DNA from: an uncultured Ruegeria sp.
GTDB taxonomy: Bacteria; Pseudomonadota; Alphaproteobacteria; Rhodobacterales; Rhodobacteraceae
Direction: 5' to 3'
Assembly (NCBI RefSeq): GCF_947500045.1
Contig: NZ_CANMQQ010000011.1
Coordinates: forward strand, 1-64,000
DNA: 64,000 nt
In this document: positions 54,451 through 63,158 of the stretch, piece by piece
How positions within the stretch are numbered: position 1 is the stretch's first letter
Layout: each line of letters opens with the position of its first letter
Translations under genes and position numbers: made by a program
The notes under the pieces: model-generated
What the model was told of the DNA's origin: nothing
The model's input: the letters and a program-made list of their open reading frames with translations, nothing else
Database searches by the model: none

Positions 54451-55133
54451 ATCTTCACAATCTCGTCGATACGCCCGTTGATCTGAGCACCTTTGGCAAG
54501 CCCGCGAAACATGAACTCTTCGTACCCGCGATCTTTCATGGCCCGTATCGTGCGGTCGATGTCATACACGACTCTGTGCAGGGCAATCTGGCCTTCCGAT
54601 AAGATTGCGTAAGCGGCGCGCGGGTCTCCATCGCGCGGTTGGCCAACCGAGCCTGGATTGCAAAATACATGCGTACCAAAGTCTAGAACGCATTGCACAT
54701 GGGTATGACCCGCAAAGAGCCGTGTTACGCCTTTGGGAAACGTGTTGATCCCCACTTCATAGAGGTATTCATCGACATGATCCTGCGGACCCCCGTGGAC
54801 AAACAAGGTTGTGCCATCCTGGATGCTGTCCAATGATCGGCTTAACCAAGCCACGCTGTCTGAACTCAGCTCCGCCAGATGTTTGTCTATGATACCTGCG
54901 ACGACTTTCGAACGTTCGCAATTCTGCCCCGAAGTGACGTAGCTGTCGTGATTGCCCAGAATATTGCGCGCCCCTTCTGCCTTGAGCAGTTGAACGCATT
55001 CTTCCGGCTGACCGTTGTACCCAATGACGTCACCCAGACACACAAACTCGGTCACGCCTTTGGACTTCGCGTCAGTTAAAACCGCCTCAAGTGCGGCCAG
55101 ATTAGCATGAATATCAGAGATCAGGCCCAGCAT
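54447..55133 (-). CDS. Metallophosphoesterase (YfcE-like)
   Basis: A 228-residue calcineurin-fold phosphoesterase. All metal motifs are present in order: LISDIHANLAALEAVL, GDVIGYNG, LGNHDSY, HGGPQD and FAGHTHV. Start ATG 55133 is chosen because the fold begins directly with MLGLISDIH; the longer frame to 55175 lacks support. It overlaps the upstream ATP-grasp gene by 20 bases. Substrate unknown; a nucleotide-sugar or phosphodiester in the glycan pathway would suit the neighbourhood. Confidence 0.85.
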   Translation of the reverse strand: MLGLISDIHANLAALEAVLTDAKSKGVTEFVCLGDVIGYNGQPEECVQLLKAEGARNILGNHDSYVTSGQNCERSKVVAGIIDKHLAELSSDSVAWLSRSLDSIQDGTTLFVHGGPQDHVDEYLYEVGINTFPKGVTRLFAGHTHVQCVLDFGTHVFCNPGSVGQPRDGDPRAAYAILSEGQIALHRVVYDIDRTIRAMKDRGYEEFMFRGLAKGAQINGRIDEIVKI

Positions 55134-56103
55134 AACGTATCCGATCTGCGTTGTGACGCTGTGCAACGCCATCACGCAAGACAGGTTGCGCAGGCCGTTT
55201 CTGGTTCAGGTAAAGATCAATACACATCTCAGCTTCGTTGAACCCGAAAGCGGTTCGCAGGGAACAACTACTTGAAAACCGTGGATTGATTTCAAGAAGA
55301 TAGGCGTCCTCACCTTCCATGCGGAATTGTAAGTTGGTCGGACCTAGCGGTTTGTAGTGACGCATTATTGTGTCAGTTGCTTTGGATACGGCCCCATTTT
55401 TGGCAGTCCTTGCCTCGCCGGTGTTGCCTGCGCGTGTCAATCGGCGCTGAAAAATAAGTGGGCCAATGTAGTCTCCGTCGCCGAAGCCAAATGTACCCAC
55501 GGTGTATTCATCGTCGTCCGTACCAACAATCCGCTGCACCAGAAATTCGCCCGTGGATTTTCCACTCCAATAGTCAAAATCCACCACATCATGAAGCCGC
55601 GCAATGCCAACGGAGCCTTCCCCGGTGCTTGGTTTCAAAAGAAACGGCGGTTGCCCCAGCGCTGTACAGGCCTCTTCCCATGTGCCGCCTCCCGTTACCG
55701 AAGGAATGACTGGAAGTCCCAATTGCGCATAGTCGCCTGCAAATGCGGACTTGTTTTCGGTTAACGCGATAAGATGCGACGTGTTCAGGGCCAACGCTAC
55801 TCCGAGGTCTTCGAAAAAGCTTCGATGGGCGTCAAGAAAAACCATGTCGATGCTGATACCCGGAATGATTAGTTCAATTCGATGATCCCGTACCAAATCT
55901 CTCCAGAACGTCAGATACGCATCTGAGCTTTCGTCCAGCATGGGTTTCAGTAAAATTTCATCGCACAACTCGGCGCCGTAAAGCGACATGCGCCGGTCAA
56001 GCCCGATCAACAACGACCGCCCCCCATCCCGCAGGCTACTCGCGATACCCTGGCCGATGAGGGCTCCTATGCCAGTGATCAAAATACGGCGGCGCGCGTT
56101 CAC
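55114..56103 (-). CDS. ATP-grasp family ligase
   Basis: A 329-residue protein with an N-terminal nucleotide-like fold (ILITGIGALIGQGIASSLRDGG), the central ATP-grasp segment (PPFLLKPSTGEGSVGIARLHD) and the metal-binding end (LLEINPRFSSSCSLRTAFGFNE). It resembles carbamoyl-phosphate-synthase-type ATP-grasp proteins found in polysaccharide loci. Such enzymes join a carboxylate to an amine, so it could add an amino acid or acyl amide to the amino sugar; the reaction is not readable. Confidence 0.8.
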   Translation of the reverse strand: MNARRRILITGIGALIGQGIASSLRDGGRSLLIGLDRRMSLYGAELCDEILLKPMLDESSDAYLTFWRDLVRDHRIELIIPGISIDMVFLDAHRSFFEDLGVALALNTSHLIALTENKSAFAGDYAQLGLPVIPSVTGGGTWEEACTALGQPPFLLKPSTGEGSVGIARLHDVVDFDYWSGKSTGEFLVQRIVGTDDDEYTVGTFGFGDGDYIGPLIFQRRLTRAGNTGEARTAKNGAVSKATDTIMRHYKPLGPTNLQFRMEGEDAYLLEINPRFSSSCSLRTAFGFNEAEMCIDLYLNQKRPAQPVLRDGVAQRHNADRIRYAGPDL

Positions 56104-56127
56104 AAATCAGGTTCCATACAAACAGCT

Positions 56128-56847
56128 CTAATCATGGGACACTTCAACAAGAAGGCCAACACAAAGATCGGGAAAGTCAACGCCAACAGCCATCATCGCC
56201 TGCATGTTCTCTTCAAAGTTATCTAGCGTTTTGAGAACACCCAATGGAAGAGGCTTCAGATAAAGCCCTTCCTCATGTGTTACCTTGTACCCGGCTGCCT
56301 TGATGGCACTTCGCAACGTATCGCGACAAAAATTGCGTTGGTGTCCGAGCATTAAATCTGTTTCGTTCAGATCATAAATGTCCTCGATCATGCCCATTTC
56401 CAGCCCGAGACGCCGATTTAGCGATTTTGCATTCGGGACAGCAATCCAGATGCGCCCGTTGGGAGCAAGAAATTTCTTGTATCGGCTCAGAATGGAGACC
56501 GGATCATCTACGTGCTCCAGCACAAATCCCATGACAATCAGATCGAACGGATCGGTCGGCGCATAAGTTTCGAAATACCCCGCTTCCAATGATCCCGTAT
56601 ACCAGAGGTTCTTGGCCTGGAAGTTATCGATGACCTTCTGAGAGCCTTCAACGACGACGTGCTGGTCACACATCTTAGAAAAGAGGGGAACCGTGTAACC
56701 ATGTCCCAATCCAAGCTCTAACAAACGCTTAACATGTCCTGCGCGCTCAAAAATCCTCTCGGGATACCACCGCATAATGAGATCATTCTCGATCTCGACA
56801 CTTGGTGGCTGCAAATATTTCGAGGCGACGTCGTCTAGGTTTTCCAT
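56128..56847 (-). CDS. Class I SAM-dependent methyltransferase
   Basis: A 239-residue methyltransferase with motif I LLELGLGHGYTVPLFS, acidic motif VVEGSQKV, and FDLIVMGFVLEHVDDP plus LAPNGRIWIAVPN. ATG 56847 (MENLDDVASKY) is preferred because the longer frame to 56931 overlaps the previous gene and adds no fold element. It is in the convergent block with a second methyltransferase upstream, 28 bases away. Target unknown, probably a sugar hydroxyl, carboxyl or amine. Confidence 0.82.
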   Translation of the reverse strand: MENLDDVASKYLQPPSVEIENDLIMRWYPERIFERAGHVKRLLELGLGHGYTVPLFSKMCDQHVVVEGSQKVIDNFQAKNLWYTGSLEAGYFETYAPTDPFDLIVMGFVLEHVDDPVSILSRYKKFLAPNGRIWIAVPNAKSLNRRLGLEMGMIEDIYDLNETDLMLGHQRNFCRDTLRSAIKAAGYKVTHEEGLYLKPLPLGVLKTLDNFEENMQAMMAVGVDFPDLCVGLLVEVSHD

Positions 56848-56875
56848 CAGATAGTCAGCCCTTTTTGAATACACG

Positions 56876-58033
56876 TTATGACAGGAAGAGGAATTTCCGG
56901 TCAGGGGTCTGCAAACTTGGAATTTCCTCAATAATCCGGCGCGCGTGACGTGGGTTCAGCCCCACCAGAATCGCAGCTGGCTCCGATCGCAACTCACGCG
57001 GTGAAATAACTGGAATACCATCAATTTTCTTGCCATGCAGAAACGTGTTCTGATCAAGAAAATGGCTGACGCGGCGAGGTTCTTTTAGACAGGAATAGAT
57101 GAAATGGCCATAAATTCCGGCACCATAAATCACCAAGGGCATGTCCGCCTCAACGGCCCCCTCGAATGTGGTGATCCGCGTTTTGATATCGCCCCAAAAA
57201 GTAGCCAATTGCTTAGCGTCATCTGACCGGTTCAGGAATTCCGGTGGCGTTGGAGCCAGCGCGCCAGATGCGGCTAGCCGACCTGAAACGACATAGGCCG
57301 ACGCATGAGCGTCAGGATCAATCTCGATGCTTTCGAACCCGCTATCTGCCATGAGACGCCACAAGGACGCCTTGGAAAAGTGATTTACGTGATCGGCGAC
57401 CACGAAATCTGCCGCGTTTTGATACATGTCCGGCACGATAAAGTAGAAAAACCCACCTTCTTTTAGCAGCATGCTGACTTCAGCCAGTATCCGGTCCAGA
57501 TGTGGGATATGTTCCAATGCGTAGAATGAAAGCACGACGTCCATTTGTCCTTGCCAACTCGGGTCAGGCGCATGAGTTGCCCATTTGGCCTTGGTTGGGA
57601 AGCGTTCCCAAAATGGTATGTATTTGTCTGTCACATCAAACAAATACGGCTCAATCTCTGGTATTTCTTCGCAAACAGACCTTAGAGTAGGAGCTTTGGC
57701 ACAACCGTAATCTAGTACCTTACGATGTTTTGACAGATCAATTTTTGATATCAGCACATTCGCCTGATGTTGCGACCTATAAATTTCCTTACCATCCACG
57801 ACGGCGTAAAGCTGATCATCGTCTTCGCTGTCGATATTGATCTCATATTCGGTGGAATAAAACGCTTCCAGATTGGGCAACTCATTGGTTTGAGCGTGTT
57901 GACAAACCTCACAGAAATAGACGGTTGTGCGACCCTCAATGAGACTGTTCATTGTGGTCAGGGATTTGGCTTCGCTGCTTTCAAAAATCGGAGCGCCAGA
58001 TGGCGTGCCGCAGACATTACATGTTGTTGTCAT
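56876..58033 (-). CDS. SAM-dependent methyltransferase with N-terminal zinc site and C-terminal sugar-type domain
   Basis: A 385-residue protein. An N-terminal cysteine site (CNVCGTPSG ... CEVCQHAQ) precedes a SAM fold (VLDYGCAKAPTLRSV; VVLSFYALEHIPHLDRI; GGFFYFIVPD), and the C-terminal 100 residues form a second Rossmann-like part (LVIYGAGIYGHFIYSCL). This resembles the sugar C-methyltransferase layout, but the C-terminal part differs from the gene at 52139. It starts three bases after the dioxygenase stop. Confidence 0.8.
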   Translation of the reverse strand: MTTTCNVCGTPSGAPIFESSEAKSLTTMNSLIEGRTTVYFCEVCQHAQTNELPNLEAFYSTEYEINIDSEDDDQLYAVVDGKEIYRSQHQANVLISKIDLSKHRKVLDYGCAKAPTLRSVCEEIPEIEPYLFDVTDKYIPFWERFPTKAKWATHAPDPSWQGQMDVVLSFYALEHIPHLDRILAEVSMLLKEGGFFYFIVPDMYQNAADFVVADHVNHFSKASLWRLMADSGFESIEIDPDAHASAYVVSGRLAASGALAPTPPEFLNRSDDAKQLATFWGDIKTRITTFEGAVEADMPLVIYGAGIYGHFIYSCLKEPRRVSHFLDQNTFLHGKKIDGIPVISPRELRSEPAAILVGLNPRHARRIIEEIPSLQTPDRKFLFLS

Positions 58034-58036
58034 ACC

Positions 58037-58879
58037 TTACGTCTCGATAAAATGATCGGGGAACACCTGTGCGACGTCAGTACCGGACGTTACTGACGCT
58101 TTCCAACCGATTTTCTGCCCCACGGGATCGCGGTAGTTGAAAAAACGGCTTTGTACCGACCAGCGTGCTCTTCCTGCTCGATTCACCCCCGATCCATGAA
58201 TCGTCAAGAAGTCCATTAACAATAAATCACCGGGTTCCGTCAGCGGGGCAGCTTGTTCGTATTTGCGAATAATCTCGTCCTCATCGTGCAGCCCAATCTG
58301 ATATGCGCCTTGCTTGTCCGCGTAGTTCGCACCACGCGAGTAAACGCAAAGTCCGTCCCGATGGGATTTTGGAAGCACAATCACCGGACCATATTCAGCA
58401 CTCACCGGCAAAAGCGGGGTCCAGAACACAATACCATCAATACTCTGAGGCTGGAACATAAATTCTTGATGCCAATGAGAGCGAAACTTATCTTCATATG
58501 GGACATCGATCCGAATGCCATAAGACTCCGCACCAATCCCCGAATGCGTGGTATTGCGCAGGCTACGAAAGAGAGCATCTGATCTCTCGTTACAAATTAA
58601 GCGCAGAAACGCCGGTATTTGCTTAACCAGATCGTAGATCTCGCCACCATAGTTACGGTTCCTTGCAATAAGGGTGTTGTAGCCTGCGTCGAATTGTTCA
58701 GGTGAAAATCGGGGGCGGTTCAGCACTTCACCATGTCGCTCCGCCACCAGGCCGATAATATCGTAGATGTCTTTTTGGATTGGCGTTATTTCATTGGTAA
58801 CGTCGTAAAATCCCTTAACTATTAAATACCCTTCAGCTTCGAAGAATTTCCGGTCCGCTTCGGATAGGATCGCTGTCAC
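58037..58879 (-). CDS. Phytanoyl-CoA dioxygenase-family Fe(II)/2-oxoglutarate enzyme
   Basis: A 280-residue PhyH-type protein. FFEAEGYLIVKGFYD opens the fold, SHWHQEFMFQP holds the first iron ligands, with HQE where HxD is usual, and MDFLTIHGSGVNRAGRARWSVQSRFF supplies the distal His and the Arg that binds 2-oxoglutarate. It heads the convergent block and would hydroxylate or otherwise oxidise a precursor. The acidic ligand as Glu is unusual but seen in some members of the wider superfamily. Confidence 0.82.
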   Translation of the reverse strand: MTAILSEADRKFFEAEGYLIVKGFYDVTNEITPIQKDIYDIIGLVAERHGEVLNRPRFSPEQFDAGYNTLIARNRNYGGEIYDLVKQIPAFLRLICNERSDALFRSLRNTTHSGIGAESYGIRIDVPYEDKFRSHWHQEFMFQPQSIDGIVFWTPLLPVSAEYGPVIVLPKSHRDGLCVYSRGANYADKQGAYQIGLHDEDEIIRKYEQAAPLTEPGDLLLMDFLTIHGSGVNRAGRARWSVQSRFFNYRDPVGQKIGWKASVTSGTDVAQVFPDHFIET

Positions 58880-59347
58880 GTCAAAGCTCCTTATGGCACA
58901 GGACTTCGTCTCTCATACCGTCTGAAAACCGTCAATACCAGACTGACAACACCTAATAGACGACGAAAAAACACGTTCTGTTAGGGATGGACGGATGAGT
59001 TGCAGGAATACGAATTGGTTGACCTGATCAAGGGACAGAATTGTAAGGGTGCATCGCGGCGGCTGTAGCGGAACTATGATTGGATATCACCGGCCTAAGC
59101 GAGAATGTTCTGATGTTTTGGAACTCTTACGGAATCAGAGACGTGCCATGGTTTGCCAGAGTCCGAAATCTTCGGATTCCGCCCCAGCCAAAAAGTGTAC
59201 AGCATGCTCAAAAACGTGCCAGACCTACGCGACTGCTCTCCACAAAAAGACATTACTCACACAATGGGTGGTGACACGACCCGTAACAAAGCTTAAATGA
59301 GAGCGCCAGAGCATGGCAAATCACTTGAAAAATGCTGAAGGCAAATC
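58880..59347. promoter_or_regulatory. Divergent gap between the dioxygenase block and the CmcI-like gene
   Basis: A 468-bp stretch between divergently read genes. No gene is supported; short frames in 59049-59300 show no family pattern. It should hold both promoters. Confidence 0.4.
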
Positions 59348-60100
59348 ATGACGTCAAATGACGACCGCAAAGAGTTTGAAGCACACAAGAAAAAGCAATG
59401 CTTGGCGCTTGGGCAAGACGAGCATGTTTTTCAGAGTTCAATTGCACATATGTTGCAACTTGATCCTTATGACTACTCCTATCTGTGGAGCTGGATGGGT
59501 GCACCCATCATTCAGATGCCTGCAGATGTGATGGCGACACAGGAAGTAATCTGGAACACCAAGCCCGATGTCATTATCGAAACCGGCGTGGCACGCGGCG
59601 GCTCGGTGCTGTTTATGGCATCTCTATTGCAGTTGATTGACAACGGTTTCGTAATCGGAGTCGACATAGATATCCGCGCTCACAACCGCGACACAATCAC
59701 CAAACACCCGATGTCGAAACGTGTCACCCTAATTGAGGGGCCGTCGACCAGCGAGGAAACACTGGCCGCCGTGCGTGCCGAAATCCCTGAAGGCGCCAAA
59801 GTCATGGTAGTTCTAGACAGTGACCACAGCCGCGATCACGTTCTGGCCGAATGCCGTGCCTACGGCCCGCTGGTGACACCAGGGTGCTACATGGTTGTTG
59901 CAGATACGATGATCGGGCATGTCGCTCAAGAGGACAGCCCGCAAAATCGGTCAAAATCGTGGTTTGCCGGGAACGAGCCGTTATCGGCGCTTAGTGACTA
60001 CATGTCAGAAGTTGATATCTTCGAAGTTGATCCAGTGTTGAACGGCAAGCTTGTGCTGTCATCTTCGCCAGGTGGGTACATTCGCCGCAAACCCGCATGA
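59348..60100 (+). CDS. Cephalosporin hydroxylase (CmcI)-family protein
   Basis: A 250-residue protein with the CmcI pattern: GAPIIQMPADVMATQEVIWNTKPDVIIETGVARGGSVLFMASLL, then DIDIRAHNR, LDSDHSRDHVLAE and the end GGYIRRKP. Despite the name these are mostly SAM-dependent O-methyltransferases common in surface polysaccharide clusters (rhamnosyl O-methyltransferase group). Its stop overlaps the next start (ATGA). Confidence 0.85.
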   Translation: MTSNDDRKEFEAHKKKQCLALGQDEHVFQSSIAHMLQLDPYDYSYLWSWMGAPIIQMPADVMATQEVIWNTKPDVIIETGVARGGSVLFMASLLQLIDNGFVIGVDIDIRAHNRDTITKHPMSKRVTLIEGPSTSEETLAAVRAEIPEGAKVMVVLDSDHSRDHVLAECRAYGPLVTPGCYMVVADTMIGHVAQEDSPQNRSKSWFAGNEPLSALSDYMSEVDIFEVDPVLNGKLVLSSSPGGYIRRKPA

Positions 60101-60801
60101 CCACCGTTGTCATTTCGCAGCCCATGTATTTTCCTTGGCCAGGTTTTTTGGCCCAACTCGCGTTGGCTGATGTAGTTGTTTGGTTGGTAGATGCACAGTT
60201 CTCCAAGGGTTCGTTTACCAATCGGGTGCAGGTAAAGCTGCCATCAGGCACGTCCTGGCTCAGTGTTCCGGTCAAGCACACTGGCAGTAGCACCAAGATC
60301 GCCGATCTTACCGCCGCCAACCCCAGCTGGCTTGAAAGTCACGTTGCGAAACTCAAACAATCGCTGAAAGAAACACCCTATTTAGACACCGCATCGGCCT
60401 TAGTTCAAGGACTGGGGCGATACGATAACCTCTGCGACGCCCTGATTGCCAGCAGTGAAGATCTGGCATCCAATTGCGGAGTTGCACCCGAAAGCACCTA
60501 CCTCAGCACTGATTTGAATATTGGGGGGCACGGGTCGGAACGGGTCATGCAAATCGTCCGAGAATTGGGTGGAACACGCTATGTAACCGGCCATGGTGCG
60601 CGAAACTATCTGGAACACAGGGAGTTTCAATTGGCAGGGATCGACGTCGAATACATGGAATACGATGTCAGGCCGTGGGGGCGAGCTGAAGATGATTTTT
60701 CGCCCTTCGTGACAGGCCTTGACCTGTTAGCACATGTGGGACCCTCTCAAGCTGCAAAGTATCTAAATCCGCGTACATGTCACTGGAAAGAGTTTCTTTA
60801 A
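60097..60801 (+). CDS. WbqC-family protein
   Basis: A 234-residue WbqC-like protein: ISQPMYFPWPGFLAQLALADVVVWLVDAQFSKGSFTNRVQVK at the start, LSVPVKHTG, and SALDLLAHVGP-type end (GLDLLAHVGPSQAAKYL). The family occurs in O-antigen and exopolysaccharide clusters and is thought to take part in building an unusual sugar or its acyl group. It is translation-coupled to the CmcI-like gene. Confidence 0.85.
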   Translation: MTTVVISQPMYFPWPGFLAQLALADVVVWLVDAQFSKGSFTNRVQVKLPSGTSWLSVPVKHTGSSTKIADLTAANPSWLESHVAKLKQSLKETPYLDTASALVQGLGRYDNLCDALIASSEDLASNCGVAPESTYLSTDLNIGGHGSERVMQIVRELGGTRYVTGHGARNYLEHREFQLAGIDVEYMEYDVRPWGRAEDDFSPFVTGLDLLAHVGPSQAAKYLNPRTCHWKEFL

Positions 60802-60939
60802 AACCCACATCAGACATAGGCGTCCTTGCATTCCAGTGTATTTCGCGCGGCCTCTGTGAGGGATTCGTTCAAAATGCTCGGCCAAACCGCCGCACAATCC
60901 TTTGTCATGCCCGAACGGGTAAGTAGCACTCATCGTCGC

Positions 60940-61250
60940 CACTGGTTGTGAGACAAGAGCTCCCGCCAAGGTTGCGTCAATCGAGCTGAGAATTCGTGCT
61001 TGCCTTTTTGACGACGAGAACGGGTGATGCTCCGCTTTAGGCAAATGCAATGTTTGCAGAGATTCTGCATCCGTCCTTTCTTCGATCCACAACCACTTCA
61101 ATCGGGAACGATGCCTCTGTTCAAGAGACAGCTTCAATTTTAGTCGAATCGCCGCTTTGCTGAGTGTCGCCGGCTTTGTTCCAGATGGGTTCTCGTACTC
61201 AGCGGGACACTGAGACTCGTTCGAACTGGTCTGACAACGCCATCACTACC
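60940..61250 (+). repeat. Right copy of the diverged direct repeat flanking the sugar island
   Basis: Partner of 49400-49715, same orientation. An open frame on the minus strand (61137 down to 60763) runs through it, with ERTDAESLQTL and HHPFSSSKRQARI, but I do not recognise the protein, and the equivalent frame in the left copy is broken by stops. The element may be a decayed transposase. Confidence 0.5.
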
Positions 61251-61262
61251 TTTTGCCACCAT

Positions 61263-61451
61263 CTAAATTTTCGGTTTTTTGCGGCGGCACGTTGCCGGGG
61301 GGGCCTTTGTGTTGCTACTCTCTTTCAAAAGTGTTTCTGTCGAAAAGGGAATAGAAAACTTTGGGTTGGTGGATTTTGGCTTTGGGTTAGGGGCTTTTTG
61401 CGGGTCCGGCGACACGAACCTTGCCAGTCTTCGCCTGAACTTTCTTATCAT
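61263..61451 (-). pseudogene. Probably truncated basic N-terminal fragment coupled to the glycosyltransferase
   Basis: A 62-codon frame whose ATG overlaps the stop of the glycosyltransferase gene upstream (ATGA), a sign that a real gene once started here. The product is very basic and Pro/Lys-rich (RRRLARFVSPDPQKAPNPKPK), as in the starts of some cell-surface glycan proteins, and it ends at the edge of the flanking repeat. It looks cut off by the repeat element. No family assignment is possible. Confidence 0.4.
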
Positions 61452-62557
61452 AGCTCGCCTGCCTCGGTCAGATTAGAAGTCTGATGCGCGTCTTGTGGAG
61501 AATTTATCGGTTTGATCATATCTTCCAAAGACCTGTATTCTGTTGGCTCACCGAGATTGTCCGTATTTTGTTCAAAAATGCTTTGCATACTGTCGACAAT
61601 AAACCGAAGTTTAGGAACCAAGGCTTCGCGTGTTTTATTACCCTCACCAAACAAGTCATGAAAGGCTTGATATTGTTTTTGTACAGTCTTTTCAGCAAAA
61701 AGCGCTGAATGCCCAAACCCTTGTTTGAAGTGCGGGGCGTTATCGACGAAATGAGCGATTTTCGTACCAATCATTTGATTGGCCAAAGCTGCAGCATCGT
61801 GCTCGGTGAGCTTAAGGGATGACGTCAGCGTGTCGATGTAATAATCCCTAAGACGCAGTACATCACCTGCATTCTCCAGAAAGTGTAATTTATTTGGTTT
61901 TTCTAACCGGGAGTGGGTCGGCAGTTTAGTTGTAAAGTACCCAATCTTTGGCAGCGATTTTATTTTGCCGACGAGGCAGTCGTGAAAGGCAACGTTGTAG
62001 TCGCCAAAAATCGTCATCGCGTTTAGTTTCACGTTTTTACAGCGATCAATGTAATGCTCACGTCGTGTCGCTGCGTAGCTTGTTGCAAACGGCCACGCAA
62101 TGAACTCTCGAATGCGAACCGCTGGATCGCTATCGGCGATCGTTCTCGCGTGTAACAATTTTGCCTTGAAGTGAGATTGGCTTTCGCGGTTCAGCATCAC
62201 GTTGGCACCCATGGCGAGTACGTAGTCTTCGTTTTGCTCCAAAAACTCTGCGCCAGTCTTCAGTGTGTCTAAGACTGGAAAATCATCGTCTGCCCCTACA
62301 AAGATGATATCGTCATCCAGTTTTTCGACACAATCGAACACGCGATCTCCTAGAGGCAATTCTACAGGATATCTCAGATATTCTATCTGAAGGTGCGCGC
62401 TATATTCGGCAACCGCCGCATCGTATGCATTTGAGTATGACGAATGACTTCCGTCTGCGATGACGATACGTTGCCCTGGATAAAATTTCGATATGTAGTT
62501 GAGAAGCAGGCGAAGGGACATCGGTCTGTTTCGCGTTGGTATAACAATTGGCGACAT
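61448..62557 (-). CDS. TIGR00180-type glycosyltransferase
   Basis: A 369-residue glycosyltransferase-like protein. From ATG 62557 it opens MSPIVIPTRNRPMSLRLLLNYIS, the GT-A fold start, followed by IVIADGS and DDIIFVGADDDFPVLDTLK, where the DDD is the metal and nucleotide-sugar site. The pattern is that of the TIGR00180 family, found in polysaccharide loci. The frame is open to 62632 but without fold content. It may transfer the island's sugar to its acceptor. Only weak ribosome-site bases lie upstream, so the start is not certain. Confidence 0.75.
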   Translation of the reverse strand: MSPIVIPTRNRPMSLRLLLNYISKFYPGQRIVIADGSHSSYSNAYDAAVAEYSAHLQIEYLRYPVELPLGDRVFDCVEKLDDDIIFVGADDDFPVLDTLKTGAEFLEQNEDYVLAMGANVMLNRESQSHFKAKLLHARTIADSDPAVRIREFIAWPFATSYAATRREHYIDRCKNVKLNAMTIFGDYNVAFHDCLVGKIKSLPKIGYFTTKLPTHSRLEKPNKLHFLENAGDVLRLRDYYIDTLTSSLKLTEHDAAALANQMIGTKIAHFVDNAPHFKQGFGHSALFAEKTVQKQYQAFHDLFGEGNKTREALVPKLRFIVDSMQSIFEQNTDNLGEPTEYRSLEDMIKPINSPQDAHQTSNLTEAGEL

Positions 62558-62759
62558 TGTATTTTTCTCGACACGGGGAATGGGACATGGGCTATTTGCA
62601 TTGGTTTGCCATCCCAAGAAGTTAAAAGTCAATTACGGTTCTGTCTGAAGGATTTCGGTTGAGGCAGGCAGGACTGTCTCGGAATGTGTCGCAGACATTT
62701 GCCGGGATTTGCTGCAAAATTTTCTAACGCACATAGTTGTTCTTGCGATCACACCGAAG

Positions 62760-62872
62760 TTAGGCAGCCAGTTCAGCCAATTGTTTATAACGACAGATTC
62801 CAGACTTGAGCTGGCCCTTACGGACCATGTGTGTGACCTCGATCCCGTCATGCCTTGCCGTAGCTGAAGCGA
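62760..62872 (-). mobile_element. IS6-family transposase C-terminal tail
   Basis: The minus strand reads ASATARHDGIEVTHMVRKGQLK, then GICRYKQLAELAA and a stop, the last ~35 residues of an IS6-type transposase (usual pattern SATLDGIEVAHMIRKGQ ... FAELA). It joins directly the end of the SnoaL-like frame at about 62872. Nothing upstream of this tail belongs to the transposase. Confidence 0.65.
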
Positions 62873-63144
62873 CTGCCTAAATGTCCATCTTCTCGGTCAT
62901 CGCGAAGTTCGCGATTGCATCGGAAAGCGAGCCAACGACTTTGTCCGTCGTTAAAGGCGTCCGGCCTGCTGGTGGCAGAGGCTGCCACAATTGCCCTGCG
63001 CCCTTTGTGTGGTTCTCTCTGACCCGAGAATGGTTCAGTATAGGTTGTATCCTCAGCAAACATGGTTGCCAGCATGTCCAGACCCTGCGGCCCGGCTTGC
63101 ATTGTGAAGAAAAAATTGCTGATCTTAAACGTCAATTCGTTCAT
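62848..63144 (-). pseudogene. SnoaL/NTF2-like protein, broken by an IS6 tail
   Basis: A 98-residue frame starting MNELTFKISNFF with LDMLATMFAEDTTYTEPFSGQREPHKGRRAIVAA, the usual first half of a nuclear transport factor 2/SnoaL-like fold. After about residue 55 the family pattern is lost and the frame ends in the IS6 tail. It diverges from the small gene at 63159 with only 14 bases between starts. Confidence 0.45.
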
Positions 63145-63158
63145 GAAGTGGCTCCTTT

